DNA of 37,242 bases from an uncultured Pseudomonadota bacterium (GTDB lineage Bacteria; Pseudomonadota; Gammaproteobacteria; Steroidobacterales; Steroidobacteraceae). The stretch lies in the NCBI GenBank assembly GCA_902826225.1, contig CADEED010000028.1, positions 1 through 37,242 on the forward strand. The letters are read 5' to 3'. The notes beneath the pieces were generated by a model that saw only the letters and a list, made by a program, of their open reading frames with translations, made no database searches and was not told where the DNA came from. Position 1 is the first letter of the stretch. Every line of letters begins with the position of its first letter. Shown in pieces: positions 1 to 7,996 of the stretch. Both the position numbers and the translations under genes were made by a program.

Positions 1-2
1 CC

Positions 3-248
3 TTCCGCATCTCGAAACGCTGGTCCGCGACGCTGCGTGGCCAGCAGTACAGCGCCACCCCCGAGGACTTCGAGGGCAGCATGTCCGACTACCACTTCGA
101 CCTGCAGTACCGGTGGCGCAAGAACCTCACGATCGGCCTCGGGTACACGATGCTCGAGACGGACGTGAAGGTCATTGACACCGACGATCCGCTCACGTTC
201 AACATGAGCACGAAGGGCCCGGAACTGTTCTTCCGCGCGAGTTTCTGA
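3..248 (+). CDS. C-terminal fragment of an outer-membrane beta-barrel-like protein
   Basis: An open frame enters from the left edge and ends in TGA at 246-248, giving 81 residues. The segment alternates polar and hydrophobic residues in strand-like blocks (YHFDLQYRW, LTIGLGYTML) and ends in the aromatic C-terminus RASF. A terminal Phe after alternating strands is the usual signal for BamA-dependent outer-membrane barrels. The start and most of the protein lie outside the window, so the family cannot be named. The next gene begins 24 bases downstream on the same strand. Seen: strand pattern and terminal Phe. Inferred: outer-membrane location. Confidence 0.6.
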   Translation, partial: FRISKRWSATLRGQQYSATPEDFEGSMSDYHFDLQYRWRKNLTIGLGYTMLETDVKVIDTDDPLTFNMSTKGPELFFRASF

Positions 249-272
249 CCGCCTGATCGCCCGGGGTTCGCC

Positions 273-956
273 ATGTTTCGTGCCGCGATCTTCGACATGG
301 ACGGCCTGCTCATCGATTCCGATGCGTTCTGGAGCGATGCGGAACGCGAAGTGTTCGGCCGCGTGGGGGTCGAGGTCACCGACGAGGGCACGGCGATCAC
401 GGCGACACTGACGACCCGCGCCGTCGCCGAATACTGGTACCGCGTGCGGCCGTGGACGGGCTTCTCGCTCGAAGACATGGAAGCTGCGGTCATCGCGCGC
501 GTGGCCGACCACGTCCGCGACCGCGGCCGGGCGCTGCCCGGTGTGGGGGAGGCGCTCGACTTCTGCGCGCAGCAGGGTTGGCGCATCGCGCTCGCGTCGA
601 ACTCGCCGCTCACGCTGTGCGACCTCGTGCTCTCCCGGCTGGACATCGCGGGCCATTTCGAAGCGGTGATCTCCGCCGATCACGTCGAGCGCGGCAAGCC
701 GGATCCGTCGATCTATCTACTGGCGGCGAGCCGGCTGGGCGTGGCAGCGCGGGATTGCATCGCGTTCGAGGACTCCCCGACCGGCGTCCGGGCGGCGCGC
801 GCGGCCGGCATGCATGTCGTCGCCATCCCTTCGCACACGTACGCGTACCGTTTCGACGAAGAGGCCGCGCGGCCGCACCTGATCCTGGACACGCTGCACG
901 AATTCGACGCCGCCCACGCGACGCGGCTCCGCGCCGCGGAGAGCGGGATCCTCTAG
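273..956 (+). CDS. hxpB: HAD-superfamily sugar-phosphate phosphatase, HxpB/YniC-like
   Basis: A 227-residue HAD hydrolase of the beta-phosphoglucomutase-like subgroup, probably a cytoplasmic phosphatase of sugar or hexitol phosphates. Motif I is FDMDGLLIDSD (nucleophile D8, acid/base D10). Motif II is the Ser in ALASNSP, motif III the Lys in RGKPDP, and motif IV is FEDSPTG. The cap segment VAEYWYRVRPWTG closely resembles remembered E. coli YniC/HxpB (VVDLWYARQPWNG), and the length is near the 222 residues of that protein. Substrate specificity is inferred from this resemblance. The stop codon shares a CTAG tetranucleotide with the stop of the convergent hydrolase gene. No strong Shine-Dalgarno is visible. 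Confidence 0.85.
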   Translation: MFRAAIFDMDGLLIDSDAFWSDAEREVFGRVGVEVTDEGTAITATLTTRAVAEYWYRVRPWTGFSLEDMEAAVIARVADHVRDRGRALPGVGEALDFCAQQGWRIALASNSPLTLCDLVLSRLDIAGHFEAVISADHVERGKPDPSIYLLAASRLGVAARDCIAFEDSPTGVRAARAAGMHVVAIPSHTYAYRFDEEAARPHLILDTLHEFDAAHATRLRAAESGIL

Positions 957-1834
957 GCGCGCAGGAACTCCACGACGCGCGCGATCGTTTCGGCGTCACG
1001 CAGGCCGCCGCTGTGTCCGAGGCCGCGTGTGCGATGGAGCAGTGCGCCCGGGATGGCGGCGGCCAGGGCCGTGCCCTGCGCGATCGGCGCCACGTTGTCC
1101 TCCTCGTCGTGCACGACCAGCACCGGGATGCGCACGCTCGACGCGGCGGCCGCGACGGAGATGGCGGACGCGGGCCGGCCGAAGTGCGCGGTGAACCGAT
1201 CGCGCAGCTTCTGCATCGCGGGCGGCTTCAGCGCGAGCATCATCCCGAACGACTCGAGGATGTAATCCATGTCCGAAGGCACGCCGAAGAGGCAGATCCG
1301 CTTCGGGTGATGCGCCGCCAGCTCCGCCAGCACGGTGAGCACTGCGCCGCCGCCGAGCGAATGTCCGATCACCGCGTGAATCGGCTCGTGCCGACGCAGC
1401 ACCTCGGCCAGGCTGTCGCGAAAGCGCAGGAGGTCGGAGAGCTTGCCGGGCGATGCGCCATGCGCCGGTGCATCTATGCCGATCACCGAGAATCCGGCCG
1501 CGCGCAGCGGCTCGATGAAGTTGCCGAAGCGCGCGGCGTGACTTCCCCAGCCGTGGATGACCACCACGCGCGGGCCGCCATAGTCCCAATGCCAGGTGGT
1601 GAACGCGTCTTCGCCGATGCTCAGTGAGGATTTCACCGCGAGCGCGACGACCGGCGCATCGACCGACTCGACCTCGCGCCGCGGCGGCGTGCGAAACATG
1701 CGGAATGCCAGCCGCGCGGCGAGCGCCGGACTCACGGCCTGCACGCACGCGAAAAAGTGCCGCAGCCGGCGCTGCACGTCCGGCGTGACGCCCGGGACGA
1801 CGCGGCCGAGAATCGGTTTGCGCCGCTCTTCCAT
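953..1834 (-). CDS. alpha/beta hydrolase (serine esterase-like)
   Basis: A 293-residue alpha/beta-hydrolase with the oxyanion motif HGWG (about 94-97) and the nucleophile elbow GHSLGG (Ser about 159). The acidic residue is likely in VVHDEED and the catalytic His in GLGHSGG near the C-terminus. No signal peptide is seen, so it is probably cytoplasmic. The frame is open far upstream, but the start at 1834 is preferred because its ATG overlaps the TGA of the upstream thioesterase by one base (TGATG), a typical translational-coupling arrangement. Pairing with an acyl-CoA thioesterase suggests acyl-ester metabolism; the substrate is unknown. Confidence 0.85.
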   Translation of the reverse strand: MEERRKPILGRVVPGVTPDVQRRLRHFFACVQAVSPALAARLAFRMFRTPPRREVESVDAPVVALAVKSSLSIGEDAFTTWHWDYGGPRVVVIHGWGSHAARFGNFIEPLRAAGFSVIGIDAPAHGASPGKLSDLLRFRDSLAEVLRRHEPIHAVIGHSLGGGAVLTVLAELAAHHPKRICLFGVPSDMDYILESFGMMLALKPPAMQKLRDRFTAHFGRPASAISVAAAASSVRIPVLVVHDEEDNVAPIAQGTALAAAIPGALLHRTRGLGHSGGLRDAETIARVVEFLRA

Positions 1835-2262
1835 CAGGGCGTGACCCGGTAGGCCGCCTTGAACTCGGGCGGCATGCGGACCGCGCGGCCGTTGTCGAGG
1901 TTCAGGCAGACGTACTGGGTCGTCGCGCGCGCCAGCGTGCCGCCGTCGCAGTGGCGCAGCTGGAAGCGCCGAGTGACACGCAGTTTGTGGTCGGTCCCGA
2001 CGATCCAGGTCGCCACCTCGACGCGGTCGCCGGCGAGCGCGGCGCGGACGTAGTCGACTTCGATGCGCAGCGCGGCCATGCCGCGCCGCATGCGAGTGCA
2101 GGTCTCGATCGGAATGCCGAGCGCGGCCGAATGCGACCACGCCGCGATGTCGAGCCAGCGCAGGTAGACCGCATTGTTCACGTGCTCGTAGGCGTCGATG
2201 TCGGCCGCCTCCACGGATACCGTGACGACGTGAGGATGCGCGAACTCCCAAACTTCTTCCAT
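1834..2262 (-). CDS. acyl-CoA thioesterase, hotdog fold (4-HBT/YbgC-FadM type)
   Basis: A 142-residue single-domain hotdog protein. The N-terminal block DIDAYEHVNNAVYLRWLD matches the family signature D-x-D-x-x-x-H-V-N-N at the start of the hot-dog helix, and the length is typical of YbgC/FadM-like acyl-CoA thioesterases. It should hydrolyse acyl-CoA in the cytoplasm; chain-length preference cannot be read. Its TGA overlaps the ATG of the alpha/beta hydrolase by one base, so the two form an operon. It is divergent from the exported protein at 2345, with 82 bases between the starts. Confidence 0.85.
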   Translation of the reverse strand: MEEVWEFAHPHVVTVSVEAADIDAYEHVNNAVYLRWLDIAAWSHSAALGIPIETCTRMRRGMAALRIEVDYVRAALAGDRVEVATWIVGTDHKLRVTRRFQLRHCDGGTLARATTQYVCLNLDNGRAVRMPPEFKAAYRVTP

Positions 2263-2292
2263 CGGCGCGAGTCTATGAAAGCGTTGGACTAA

Positions 2293-2320
2293 TTACACTC
2301 TTTCGGGCCGGTGCTAGAGT
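2293..2320 (+). promoter_or_regulatory. candidate promoter of the exported-protein/cbpA/cbpM operon
   Basis: A weak -35 (TTACAC, 2293-2298) stands 16 bases before TAGAGT (2315-2320), preceded by TGC so that an extended -10 (TG-n-TAGAGT) is present. The Shine-Dalgarno GGGGGA and the ATG at 2345 follow at normal spacing. The same GCTAnAnT pattern occurs before several other genes here. No experimental support. Confidence 0.4.
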
Positions 2321-2344
2321 CCGGCCCATTTCACGGGGGATTTC

Positions 2345-3115
2345 ATGAAACGGATCGTTCTCGCCCTGGCGGGGTGTGTCGCGCTGCAAACCGCGGGTGC
2401 CGGCGTGTACGTCGAGCTCGTCGAACACGACCTCGTGACCCAGCGGACCGCGCTGCTGCAGAAGATGTACGTTCAGGGCGGGTCGGGCCGATTCGTCGAT
2501 GAAGAGGGCCGCACCTCGATCATCAAGAACAGCACGATGTACATCATCGACGACAGCGACCGGACATACATCGAGTTCGACAAGCCCACCATGCAGCTGC
2601 TCGCCAAGAGGATCCAGGAGGCGCGCGACCAGGACCGCGAGCAGATCGCCAAGCTGCCGCCCGACCAGCGAGCCCAGATGGAGCGCGAACTCGGGCTCGA
2701 CGACGACGGGACACACACCGTCGAGGCCATCGACACCGGCGTGTCCGACAAGGTCGACGGGCGCACCTGCCGCGTCTGGGACATCAAGCGCAACGACAAG
2801 CTCGACGACCAGTATTGCGTGGTCGGCTTCACGCAGCTTCCCGGCAACGAGAACCTGCAGGCGGTCTTCGCGAGCTTCGCGAAAGTGTTCGAAGAAATGG
2901 CGCAATCCGTCCCCATCCTCGCGGGCGCGATGTCCAACGAGTTCGACGCGCTCAACAAGGTCAACGGGTACCCGATGCGGATCCGTCCCTACGAACGCGG
3001 CAAGGCCGGCCTCACCGAGACCCTCGTGAAGGTGTGGCGCGAGGAGTCCATCGCGGCCTCGATGTTCGAGATTCCGGCCGGCTACACGCGCAAGGTGATG
3101 CCGGCCGGCCAATGA
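2345..3115 (+). CDS. exported protein of unknown function, DUF4412-like
   Basis: A 256-residue protein with a Sec signal peptide (MKRIVLALAGCVALQTAGAG, cleavage near 20) and no further membrane span. A strand-rich first part contains repeated short extended segments (STMYIIDDSDRTYIEF). A charged helical stretch follows around 80-120 (QEARDQDREQIAKLPPDQRAQ), then a C-terminal beta region. The general shape and signal resemble DUF4412-type periplasmic proteins, but I recognise no catalytic motif. A GGGGGA Shine-Dalgarno supports the start. It lies 8 bases upstream of cbpA and probably shares its transcript, although no functional link to the chaperone is obvious. Confidence 0.7.
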   Translation: MKRIVLALAGCVALQTAGAGVYVELVEHDLVTQRTALLQKMYVQGGSGRFVDEEGRTSIIKNSTMYIIDDSDRTYIEFDKPTMQLLAKRIQEARDQDREQIAKLPPDQRAQMERELGLDDDGTHTVEAIDTGVSDKVDGRTCRVWDIKRNDKLDDQYCVVGFTQLPGNENLQAVFASFAKVFEEMAQSVPILAGAMSNEFDALNKVNGYPMRIRPYERGKAGLTETLVKVWREESIAASMFEIPAGYTRKVMPAGQ

Positions 3116-3123
3116 TCTGAACG

Positions 3124-4089
3124 ATGAAGTACACCGACTACTATGCGGCGCTCGGCGTCGAGCGCGGTGCGAGCGCCGACGAGATACGCAAGGCGTATCG
3201 CCGGCTCGCGCAGAAACATCACCCCGATGTCTCCAAGGAGCCGGACGCGGAAGCGAAGTTCAAGGACATCGCCGCGGCCTACCAGACGCTCAAGGATCCC
3301 GAGAAGCGCAAGGCCTACGACGCGCTCGGCGCGCGACCGCAGGGTGAAGAGTTCCGACCGCCGCCGGACTGGGCGCGGGAACACGCCGGTGCCGGCCCGG
3401 AGAGCGGTTCACAGTTCGCGTTCGACGACGTCGACTTCGCCGATCTCTTCGGCCGCTTCGGCGCGGGCAGCCGCGCGGGTCGCGGCGGCGGTCGCTCCTA
3501 CGCCGAGATGCCGCTGAACGGTCAGGACTTCGAAGTGCCCGTGTCGATCGACATCGAGGACGCCTACCGGGGAACCACGCTCGAGCTCAACCTGCAAGTG
3601 ACCGAGATCGACGCGCAGGGCCAGCCCCGCCGCGTCCCCCATAACGTAAAGGCGCGCATTGCGCCCGGCGCCGTCGACGGCCAGCGTCTGCGTCTGCCGG
3701 GCAAGGGCAGCAAGGGCGTCAATGGCGGCCGCAACGGTGATCTCTACCTCGACATCACGCTGAAGCCGCACCGGCTCTATCGGGCGACCGACCACGACCT
3801 CTATCTCGACCTGCCGCTCACGCCGTCCGAGGCCGCGCTGGGCGCGACCGTCGGAGTGCCGACGCTTGCCGGCATGGTGAATCTCAAGGTTCCAGCGGGC
3901 ACGTCCTCCGGGCAGAAGCTGCGCCTCGGCGGCCGCGGTCTGCCGAGGGCGCGGGGTGGTGCGGGTGATCTCTTCGCGGTCGTCCAGGTAGCCGTCCCCG
4001 GTAGTTTGAGCGAGCGCGTGCGCGAGCTGTACCGCGAGCTCGGCGAGCTGGCGGAGAGCCCGCGCCGGCACTTCACGGAGGGCGCATGA
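3124..4089 (+). CDS. cbpA: curved-DNA-binding co-chaperone CbpA (DnaJ-like)
   Basis: A 321-residue DnaJ-family co-chaperone that stimulates DnaK and, in E. coli, also binds curved DNA in the nucleoid. The J domain occupies about 1-70 with the HPD motif at 33-35. A Gly/Phe-rich linker follows (about 85-125). Two C-terminal substrate-binding beta domains are then seen, without the CxxCxGxG zinc-finger repeats of DnaJ, which places it in the CbpA class. Length is close to the usual ~306. Its stop overlaps the start of cbpM (ATGA), so the co-chaperone and its modulator should be made together. Confidence 0.93.
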   Translation: MKYTDYYAALGVERGASADEIRKAYRRLAQKHHPDVSKEPDAEAKFKDIAAAYQTLKDPEKRKAYDALGARPQGEEFRPPPDWAREHAGAGPESGSQFAFDDVDFADLFGRFGAGSRAGRGGGRSYAEMPLNGQDFEVPVSIDIEDAYRGTTLELNLQVTEIDAQGQPRRVPHNVKARIAPGAVDGQRLRLPGKGSKGVNGGRNGDLYLDITLKPHRLYRATDHDLYLDLPLTPSEAALGATVGVPTLAGMVNLKVPAGTSSGQKLRLGGRGLPRARGGAGDLFAVVQVAVPGSLSERVRELYRELGELAESPRRHFTEGA

Positions 4090-4400
4090 GCGTAGACACC
4101 GACGTGATGTGGCTCGACGAGCACCGGCTCGTCTCGTTGACGGAGCTCGTCGAGATTTCCGGGCTCACGGAGAGCGAGCTGCTGGAGCTCGTCCACGCCG
4201 GAGTCATCCCGGCCCGGGATCCGGGTCCCCGGTTCACCTTCAGTGCGCGCGTCGTGACGATAGCGCGCACCGCTTGCCGGTTACGGGACGATCTCGAGCT
4301 CGATGCGCGCGGCCTCGGTGTCGCGCTCCGGCTGCTCGAGCGCGTGCAGGACCTGGAAGCGGAGATCGCCCGGTTGCGCGCGCAACTGCCGCGTAGTTAG
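4086..4400 (+). CDS. cbpM: chaperone modulator CbpM
   Basis: A 104-residue MerR-like helical protein that in E. coli binds the J domain of CbpA and inhibits both its co-chaperone and DNA-binding activities. The N-terminal part (EHRLVSLTELVEISGLTESEL) looks like a MerR-type helix-turn-helix. The C-terminal part is a predicted helix/coiled coil (LRLLERVQDLEAEIARL). The length is typical, and the four-base overlap with cbpA (ATGA at 4086-4089) strongly supports the assignment. Confidence 0.92.
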   Translation: MSVDTDVMWLDEHRLVSLTELVEISGLTESELLELVHAGVIPARDPGPRFTFSARVVTIARTACRLRDDLELDARGLGVALRLLERVQDLEAEIARLRAQLPRS

Positions 4401-4405
4401 GAGGG

Positions 4406-4427
4406 GCCGCCGTGGGGAACCGGCGGC
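4406..4427. terminator. GC-rich stem-loop after cbpM
   Basis: A perfect 7-bp stem (GCCGCCG / CGGCGGC) with an 8-base loop starts six bases after the cbpM stop. No T-run follows, so it may be a weak or factor-dependent terminator, or an mRNA 3'-end stabiliser. Confidence 0.35.
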
Positions 4428-4469
4428 ACGGGCCAAGGTACTGACGTGCAAATCGTCCGGTGCCAGGCG

Positions 4470-4475
4470 TAGAGT
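4470..4475 (+). promoter_or_regulatory. candidate -10 box (TAGAGT) of the FAD oxidase gene
   Basis: TAGAGT lies 28 bases before the ATG at 4504 in the only spacer upstream of this gene. It matches the TAGAGT found before the 2345 gene. A convincing -35 is not visible. Confidence 0.3.
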
Positions 4476-4503
4476 CGGCGCCTCGCTTACCTGGAGCAGA
4501 ACA

Positions 4504-5997
4504 ATGAGAACAAGTCTCGCGCGCCGTCGTTTCCTGGGATCCGCGCTGGCCCTGACCACGCTGCCCTGCACCCGCCTCTTCGCAGCCGAAGGCGGCGTGT
4601 ATCCCGATGTGGAGGCCGTCACCGGGGACGGCAGGCAAGTCCTCCTCAGGGGCGCCGATGTCAGGGATTTCGCGACGCGACTGCGAGGCGAGCTGCTGCT
4701 GCCGACGAGTGCGCACTACGACGAGGCGCGGCGCCTCTGGAACGGTTCCATCGAACGCCACCCGGCACTGATTGCGCGCTGCAGCGGACCCGCCGACGTG
4801 GCCGAGGCCGTGAAATTCGCCGCGGCGAACCGGCTGCTGCTGTCGGTGCGCGGCGGCGGACACAGCTTCTCCGGACTTTCCGTCGCCGAGAAGGGCTTGA
4901 TGATCGATCTGTCGCAGATGAACAGCGTGCGCGTCGATCGCGAGCGGCGCGTCGCGACGGTCGAGGGCGGCGCCTTGTTAGGCGCGCTCGACCACGAGAC
5001 TCTGCCGCTGGGCCTGGCCACGACCGCCGGGACGGTCTCGCACACCGGGGTCGGCGGCCTCACGCTCGGCGGAGGATTCGGGCGATTGGGACGCCGATTC
5101 GGGCTCGCCTGCGACAACGTCCGTTCATTCGACGTGGTGACGGCCGATGGAAAACTCACGGTCGCGAACGGTCAGCGCAACAAGGATCTGTACTGGGGCA
5201 TGCGCGGCGGCGGCGGCAACTTCGGCGTCGCGACGGCGTTCGAGTTCCAGCTGCATCCCGTCGACCCGATCGTGCTCGGTGGCAAGCTGGTCTGGGCGTG
5301 GCCCGACGCGCCCGACGTGCTGCGGTTCTTCTTCGAGTTCGCCACCACCGCGCCCGACGAGCTCAACATCGATCTCGTGCTGCTGCACCTGCCCAACGGA
5401 CAGAGGCTGCTCTCGATGGACTGCTGCTACAGCGGCCCGCGGGAGCAGGGTGACAGGGTGCTGGCGCCGCTGCGCCAGTTCCGGAAGCCGATCAGCGACG
5501 AGGTCGTGCCGCAGCCCTACACGAAGCTGCAGGCTTCGGGAGACGACGCCAACGCGCACGGTGGCAAGAACTACATCAAGGCCGGGTTCGTGCAGAAGTC
5601 GAGCCTGGGCCTGCGCGACGTCATGATCGCGACGATCGACGAGGCGACGATGCCGGTGGTGCACGCCGTGGTGCTGCCGCAGGGCGGCGGGGCCTACGCG
5701 CGCGTCAAGACGAATGCGACGGCGTTCGCGCAGCGCGCGGCGGATCACAACGTGTTCGTGCTCACGCGCTGGACGGACCCGTCACAGGGTGCGGCCGTTG
5801 CGGAGTGGTCGCGCAATGCCTGGAAGCGGATCGAGCCGCACACGCACGGTTTCTACGTGAACGAATACAACGACGACGCGAGCCGGGTGAGCACGACGTA
5901 CGGGCCCAACTACGACCGGCTCGTGGAGCTCAAGACGAAGGTGGATCCGGACAACCTGTTCCGCCTGAACGCGAACATCGCCCCCCGGAAGGCCTAG
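4504..5997 (+). CDS. Tat-exported FAD-linked oxidase, berberine-bridge-enzyme-like
   Basis: A 497-residue flavoprotein oxidase/dehydrogenase. The N-terminus has a twin-arginine signal (ARRRFLG plus a hydrophobic stretch, about 6-28), so it is probably exported folded with FAD bound. The PCMH-type FAD domain contains RGGGHSFSG, where His120 is the expected covalent flavin attachment. GVGGLTLGGGFG and MRGGGGNFG follow. The C-terminus has a BBE domain (YGPNYDRLVELKTKVDPDNLF). The Cys that gives plant enzymes their second flavin bond appears to be replaced (Val at the aligned position). The start at 4504 is chosen over the open frame further upstream because it gives the Tat signal. Substrate unknown; carbohydrate or alcohol oxidation is common in the family. 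Confidence 0.85.
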   Translation: MRTSLARRRFLGSALALTTLPCTRLFAAEGGVYPDVEAVTGDGRQVLLRGADVRDFATRLRGELLLPTSAHYDEARRLWNGSIERHPALIARCSGPADVAEAVKFAAANRLLLSVRGGGHSFSGLSVAEKGLMIDLSQMNSVRVDRERRVATVEGGALLGALDHETLPLGLATTAGTVSHTGVGGLTLGGGFGRLGRRFGLACDNVRSFDVVTADGKLTVANGQRNKDLYWGMRGGGGNFGVATAFEFQLHPVDPIVLGGKLVWAWPDAPDVLRFFFEFATTAPDELNIDLVLLHLPNGQRLLSMDCCYSGPREQGDRVLAPLRQFRKPISDEVVPQPYTKLQASGDDANAHGGKNYIKAGFVQKSSLGLRDVMIATIDEATMPVVHAVVLPQGGGAYARVKTNATAFAQRAADHNVFVLTRWTDPSQGAAVAEWSRNAWKRIEPHTHGFYVNEYNDDASRVSTTYGPNYDRLVELKTKVDPDNLFRLNANIAPRKA

Positions 5998-6431
5998 GCG
6001 GCCGCGCCGAGCATCGGCCGCAGCGGGACCAGCACGTCGAACACGGCGTGCAGGATTCCGTTCGACGCGCGCAGGTCGCCCTGGACGATCTGCGAGTCGT
6101 TGATGTTGATGCGGCTGCCGTCGAGCGAGGCGCGCAGCGCCTTTCCTTCCAGCGGCTGGATCTCGCCGGGGAGGATGTCCCGGGAGGTGAGCATCCCGCG
6201 CACGATGTGATTGCACAGAAAGGGCTTGAGCGTACGGGGATCCTTGAACAGGAGGTCGAGCGCCCCTCGCGGCAGACGACGAAATGCCGCGTCGGTCGGT
6301 GCGAACACCGTGTACTGGCCCGGCACCCGCAGCATCCCGATGATTCCCGCGGCCTGGAACGCGCTCAACAGCGTGCTGAAATTCGCGGCATCCGTAGCCA
6401 CCTCGATGAGATTCTTCATTTCGAGTGCCAT
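5994..6431 (-). CDS. fasciclin (FAS1)-domain protein
   Basis: A 145-residue protein that is essentially one FAS1 domain. The N-terminal H1-like segment is NLIEVATDAANFSTLLSAFQAAG, the conserved block is YTVFAPTDAAFRRLP, and a later segment reads ILHAVFDVLVP. No signal peptide is visible from this start, which is odd because many FAS1 proteins are exported; a short cytoplasmic form is also common in bacteria. An alternative ATG lies four codons downstream at 6419. The frame is open to 6572, but that extension is Arg-rich and unlikely to be coding. The stop shares CTAG with the stop of the convergent oxidase. Confidence 0.8.
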   Translation of the reverse strand: MALEMKNLIEVATDAANFSTLLSAFQAAGIIGMLRVPGQYTVFAPTDAAFRRLPRGALDLLFKDPRTLKPFLCNHIVRGMLTSRDILPGEIQPLEGKALRASLDGSRININDSQIVQGDLRASNGILHAVFDVLVPLRPMLGAAA

Positions 6432-6513
6432 CCCTGTCGAAGTGTTGGACCGGCAGTATGCGCGCACGGAGGGGAACGCTGCGCGAACGCTGCAAAATAA
6501 AATCAAACTCACA

Positions 6514-6529
6514 GGCCGGGGGCCCGGCC
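6514..6529. repeat. short GC inverted repeat in the fasciclin/cydA spacer
   Basis: GGCCGGG and CCCGGCC are separated by two bases. It sits between the divergent fasciclin gene and cydA (spacer 6432-6586), just downstream of an A/T-rich run at 6491-6507. It could be an operator or a hairpin; there is no direct evidence of function. Confidence 0.4.
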
Positions 6530-6574
6530 GGTCCATCCTTCGTCGAGAGCTGCGACGTGCGGATCGTGCCACGC

Positions 6575-6580
6575 TAAAAT
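6575..6580 (+). promoter_or_regulatory. -10 box TAAAAT immediately before cydA
   Basis: TAAAAT (within GCTAAAAT) ends six bases before the cydA ATG at 6587. Transcription would then start at or next to the A of the start codon. No Shine-Dalgarno is present in the interval. This is a candidate leaderless transcript. Confidence 0.45.
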
Positions 6581-6586
6581 TCGCGC

Positions 6587-7996
6587 ATGTTCCACGACGC
6601 CGACGCGCTGCTGCTGGCGCGAATTCAGTTCGGATTCACGGTCAGCTTCCATTTCATCTTTCCTGCGTTCTCGATCGGTCTCGCGAGCTTCCTCGCCGTG
6701 CTGGAGGCGCTCTGGCTGAAGACGGGCAAGGCGCTCTACCTCGATCTCTACAAGTACTGGCTCAAGATCTTCGCGGTGACGTTCGCGATGGGTGTCGTGT
6801 CGGGCATCGTCATGTCGTATCAGTTCGGCACGAACTGGTCGGTCTACTCGGACAAGGCTGGACCGGTGATCGGACCGCTCATGGCTTACGAAGTGCTCAC
6901 GGCTTTCTTCCTCGAAGCCGGTTTTCTCGGCGTGATGCTGTTCGGCATGAAAAAGGTCGGGAAGCGGCTGCATTTCGCGGCCACGCTCATGGTGGCGATC
7001 GGCACCATCATCTCGGCGTTCTGGATCCTGTCCGTGAACAGCTGGATGCAGACGCCTGCCGGGCACGCGATCAATGCCGACGGACAGTTCGTCCCCGTGA
7101 GCTGGCTGGCGATCGTGTTCAATCCGAGCTTCCCGTACCGGCTCGTGCATACGGTCATCGCGGCCTATCTCACGACCGCGCTCGCCGTGGGCGCCGTCGC
7201 CGCGTGGCATCTGCTCAGGGACTCAACGCACGAGCGTTCGCGGAGAATGTTCTCGATGGCGATGTGGATGGCCGCGATCGTGGCGCCGATACAGCTCTTC
7301 GTCGGCGACCAGCACGGACTCAACACGCTCGAGCATCAGCCGGCGAAAATCATGGCGATGGAAGGGCACTACGAGAGCCACCCGGAAGGGGCTCCGTTCA
7401 TCCTGTTCGGCATCCCGAACGATGAGGAGCAGCGCATGGAGCACGCGATCCAGATTCCGGGGCTCGGTTCGCTGATCCTCAAACACGATCCCGCTGCGCC
7501 GCTCGCCGGGCTCGACACGATCGCGCCCGGGGATCGCCCGCCGGTCGAAGTGGTGTTCTGGTCGTTCCGCCTGATGGTCGGCCTGGGACTGCTGATGATC
7601 GCGCTCGGGGGCTTAAGCCTGCTGGCGCGAATGCGCGGCAAGCTCTACGACTGGATCTGGCTCAAGCGCTTCGCGCTCGTCATGGGTCCGTCGGGCTTCG
7701 TCGCCGTGATCGCCGGCTGGATCACGACGGAGGTCGGCCGTCAGCCGTTCACGGTCTACGGATTGCTCCGCACCGCGGATTCCGTGTCGCCGCTGGCGGC
7801 GCCGGCCGTCGCCACCTCGCTGATCGCGTTCGTCATCGTGTACTTCGCGGTGTTCGGCATGGGTACGTGGTACCTGCTGAAGCTGATGTCACGGCCGCCG
7901 CAGGCGCACGAGCCCGAACTGCCGAACGCGCCGGCGCATGCCGCGGGCATCACGCCCGCGCCGGCCATCGTCTCGAAGGAGGGCGGTCATGGCTGA
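6587..7996 (+). CDS. cydA: cytochrome bd-type quinol oxidase subunit I
   Basis: A 469-residue multi-span membrane protein, the haem- and quinol-binding subunit of a bd-type terminal oxidase that reduces O2 to water. Recognisable family features are the N-terminal His22 in FTVSFHF (haem b595 ligand by analogy with E. coli H19), two conserved Glu in YEVLTAFFLEAGF, and the His in RLVHTVIAAYLTTA (b558 ligand region). GDQHGLNTLEHQPAKIMAMEGH, SFRLMVGLG (Met ligand) and VGRQPFTVYGLL are also present. It is shorter than E. coli CydA (522), consistent with the short Q-loop, cyanide-insensitive (CioA) type. It overlaps cydB by 8 bases. Confidence 0.95.
   Translation: MFHDADALLLARIQFGFTVSFHFIFPAFSIGLASFLAVLEALWLKTGKALYLDLYKYWLKIFAVTFAMGVVSGIVMSYQFGTNWSVYSDKAGPVIGPLMAYEVLTAFFLEAGFLGVMLFGMKKVGKRLHFAATLMVAIGTIISAFWILSVNSWMQTPAGHAINADGQFVPVSWLAIVFNPSFPYRLVHTVIAAYLTTALAVGAVAAWHLLRDSTHERSRRMFSMAMWMAAIVAPIQLFVGDQHGLNTLEHQPAKIMAMEGHYESHPEGAPFILFGIPNDEEQRMEHAIQIPGLGSLILKHDPAAPLAGLDTIAPGDRPPVEVVFWSFRLMVGLGLLMIALGGLSLLARMRGKLYDWIWLKRFALVMGPSGFVAVIAGWITTEVGRQPFTVYGLLRTADSVSPLAAPAVATSLIAFVIVYFAVFGMGTWYLLKLMSRPPQAHEPELPNAPAHAAGITPAPAIVSKEGGHG

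Noticed and set aside
6491..6510. FNR/ANR box near cydA
   Set aside because: Only one half-site (ATCAA at 6502-6506) is present; the other half does not match TTGAT at the right spacing.
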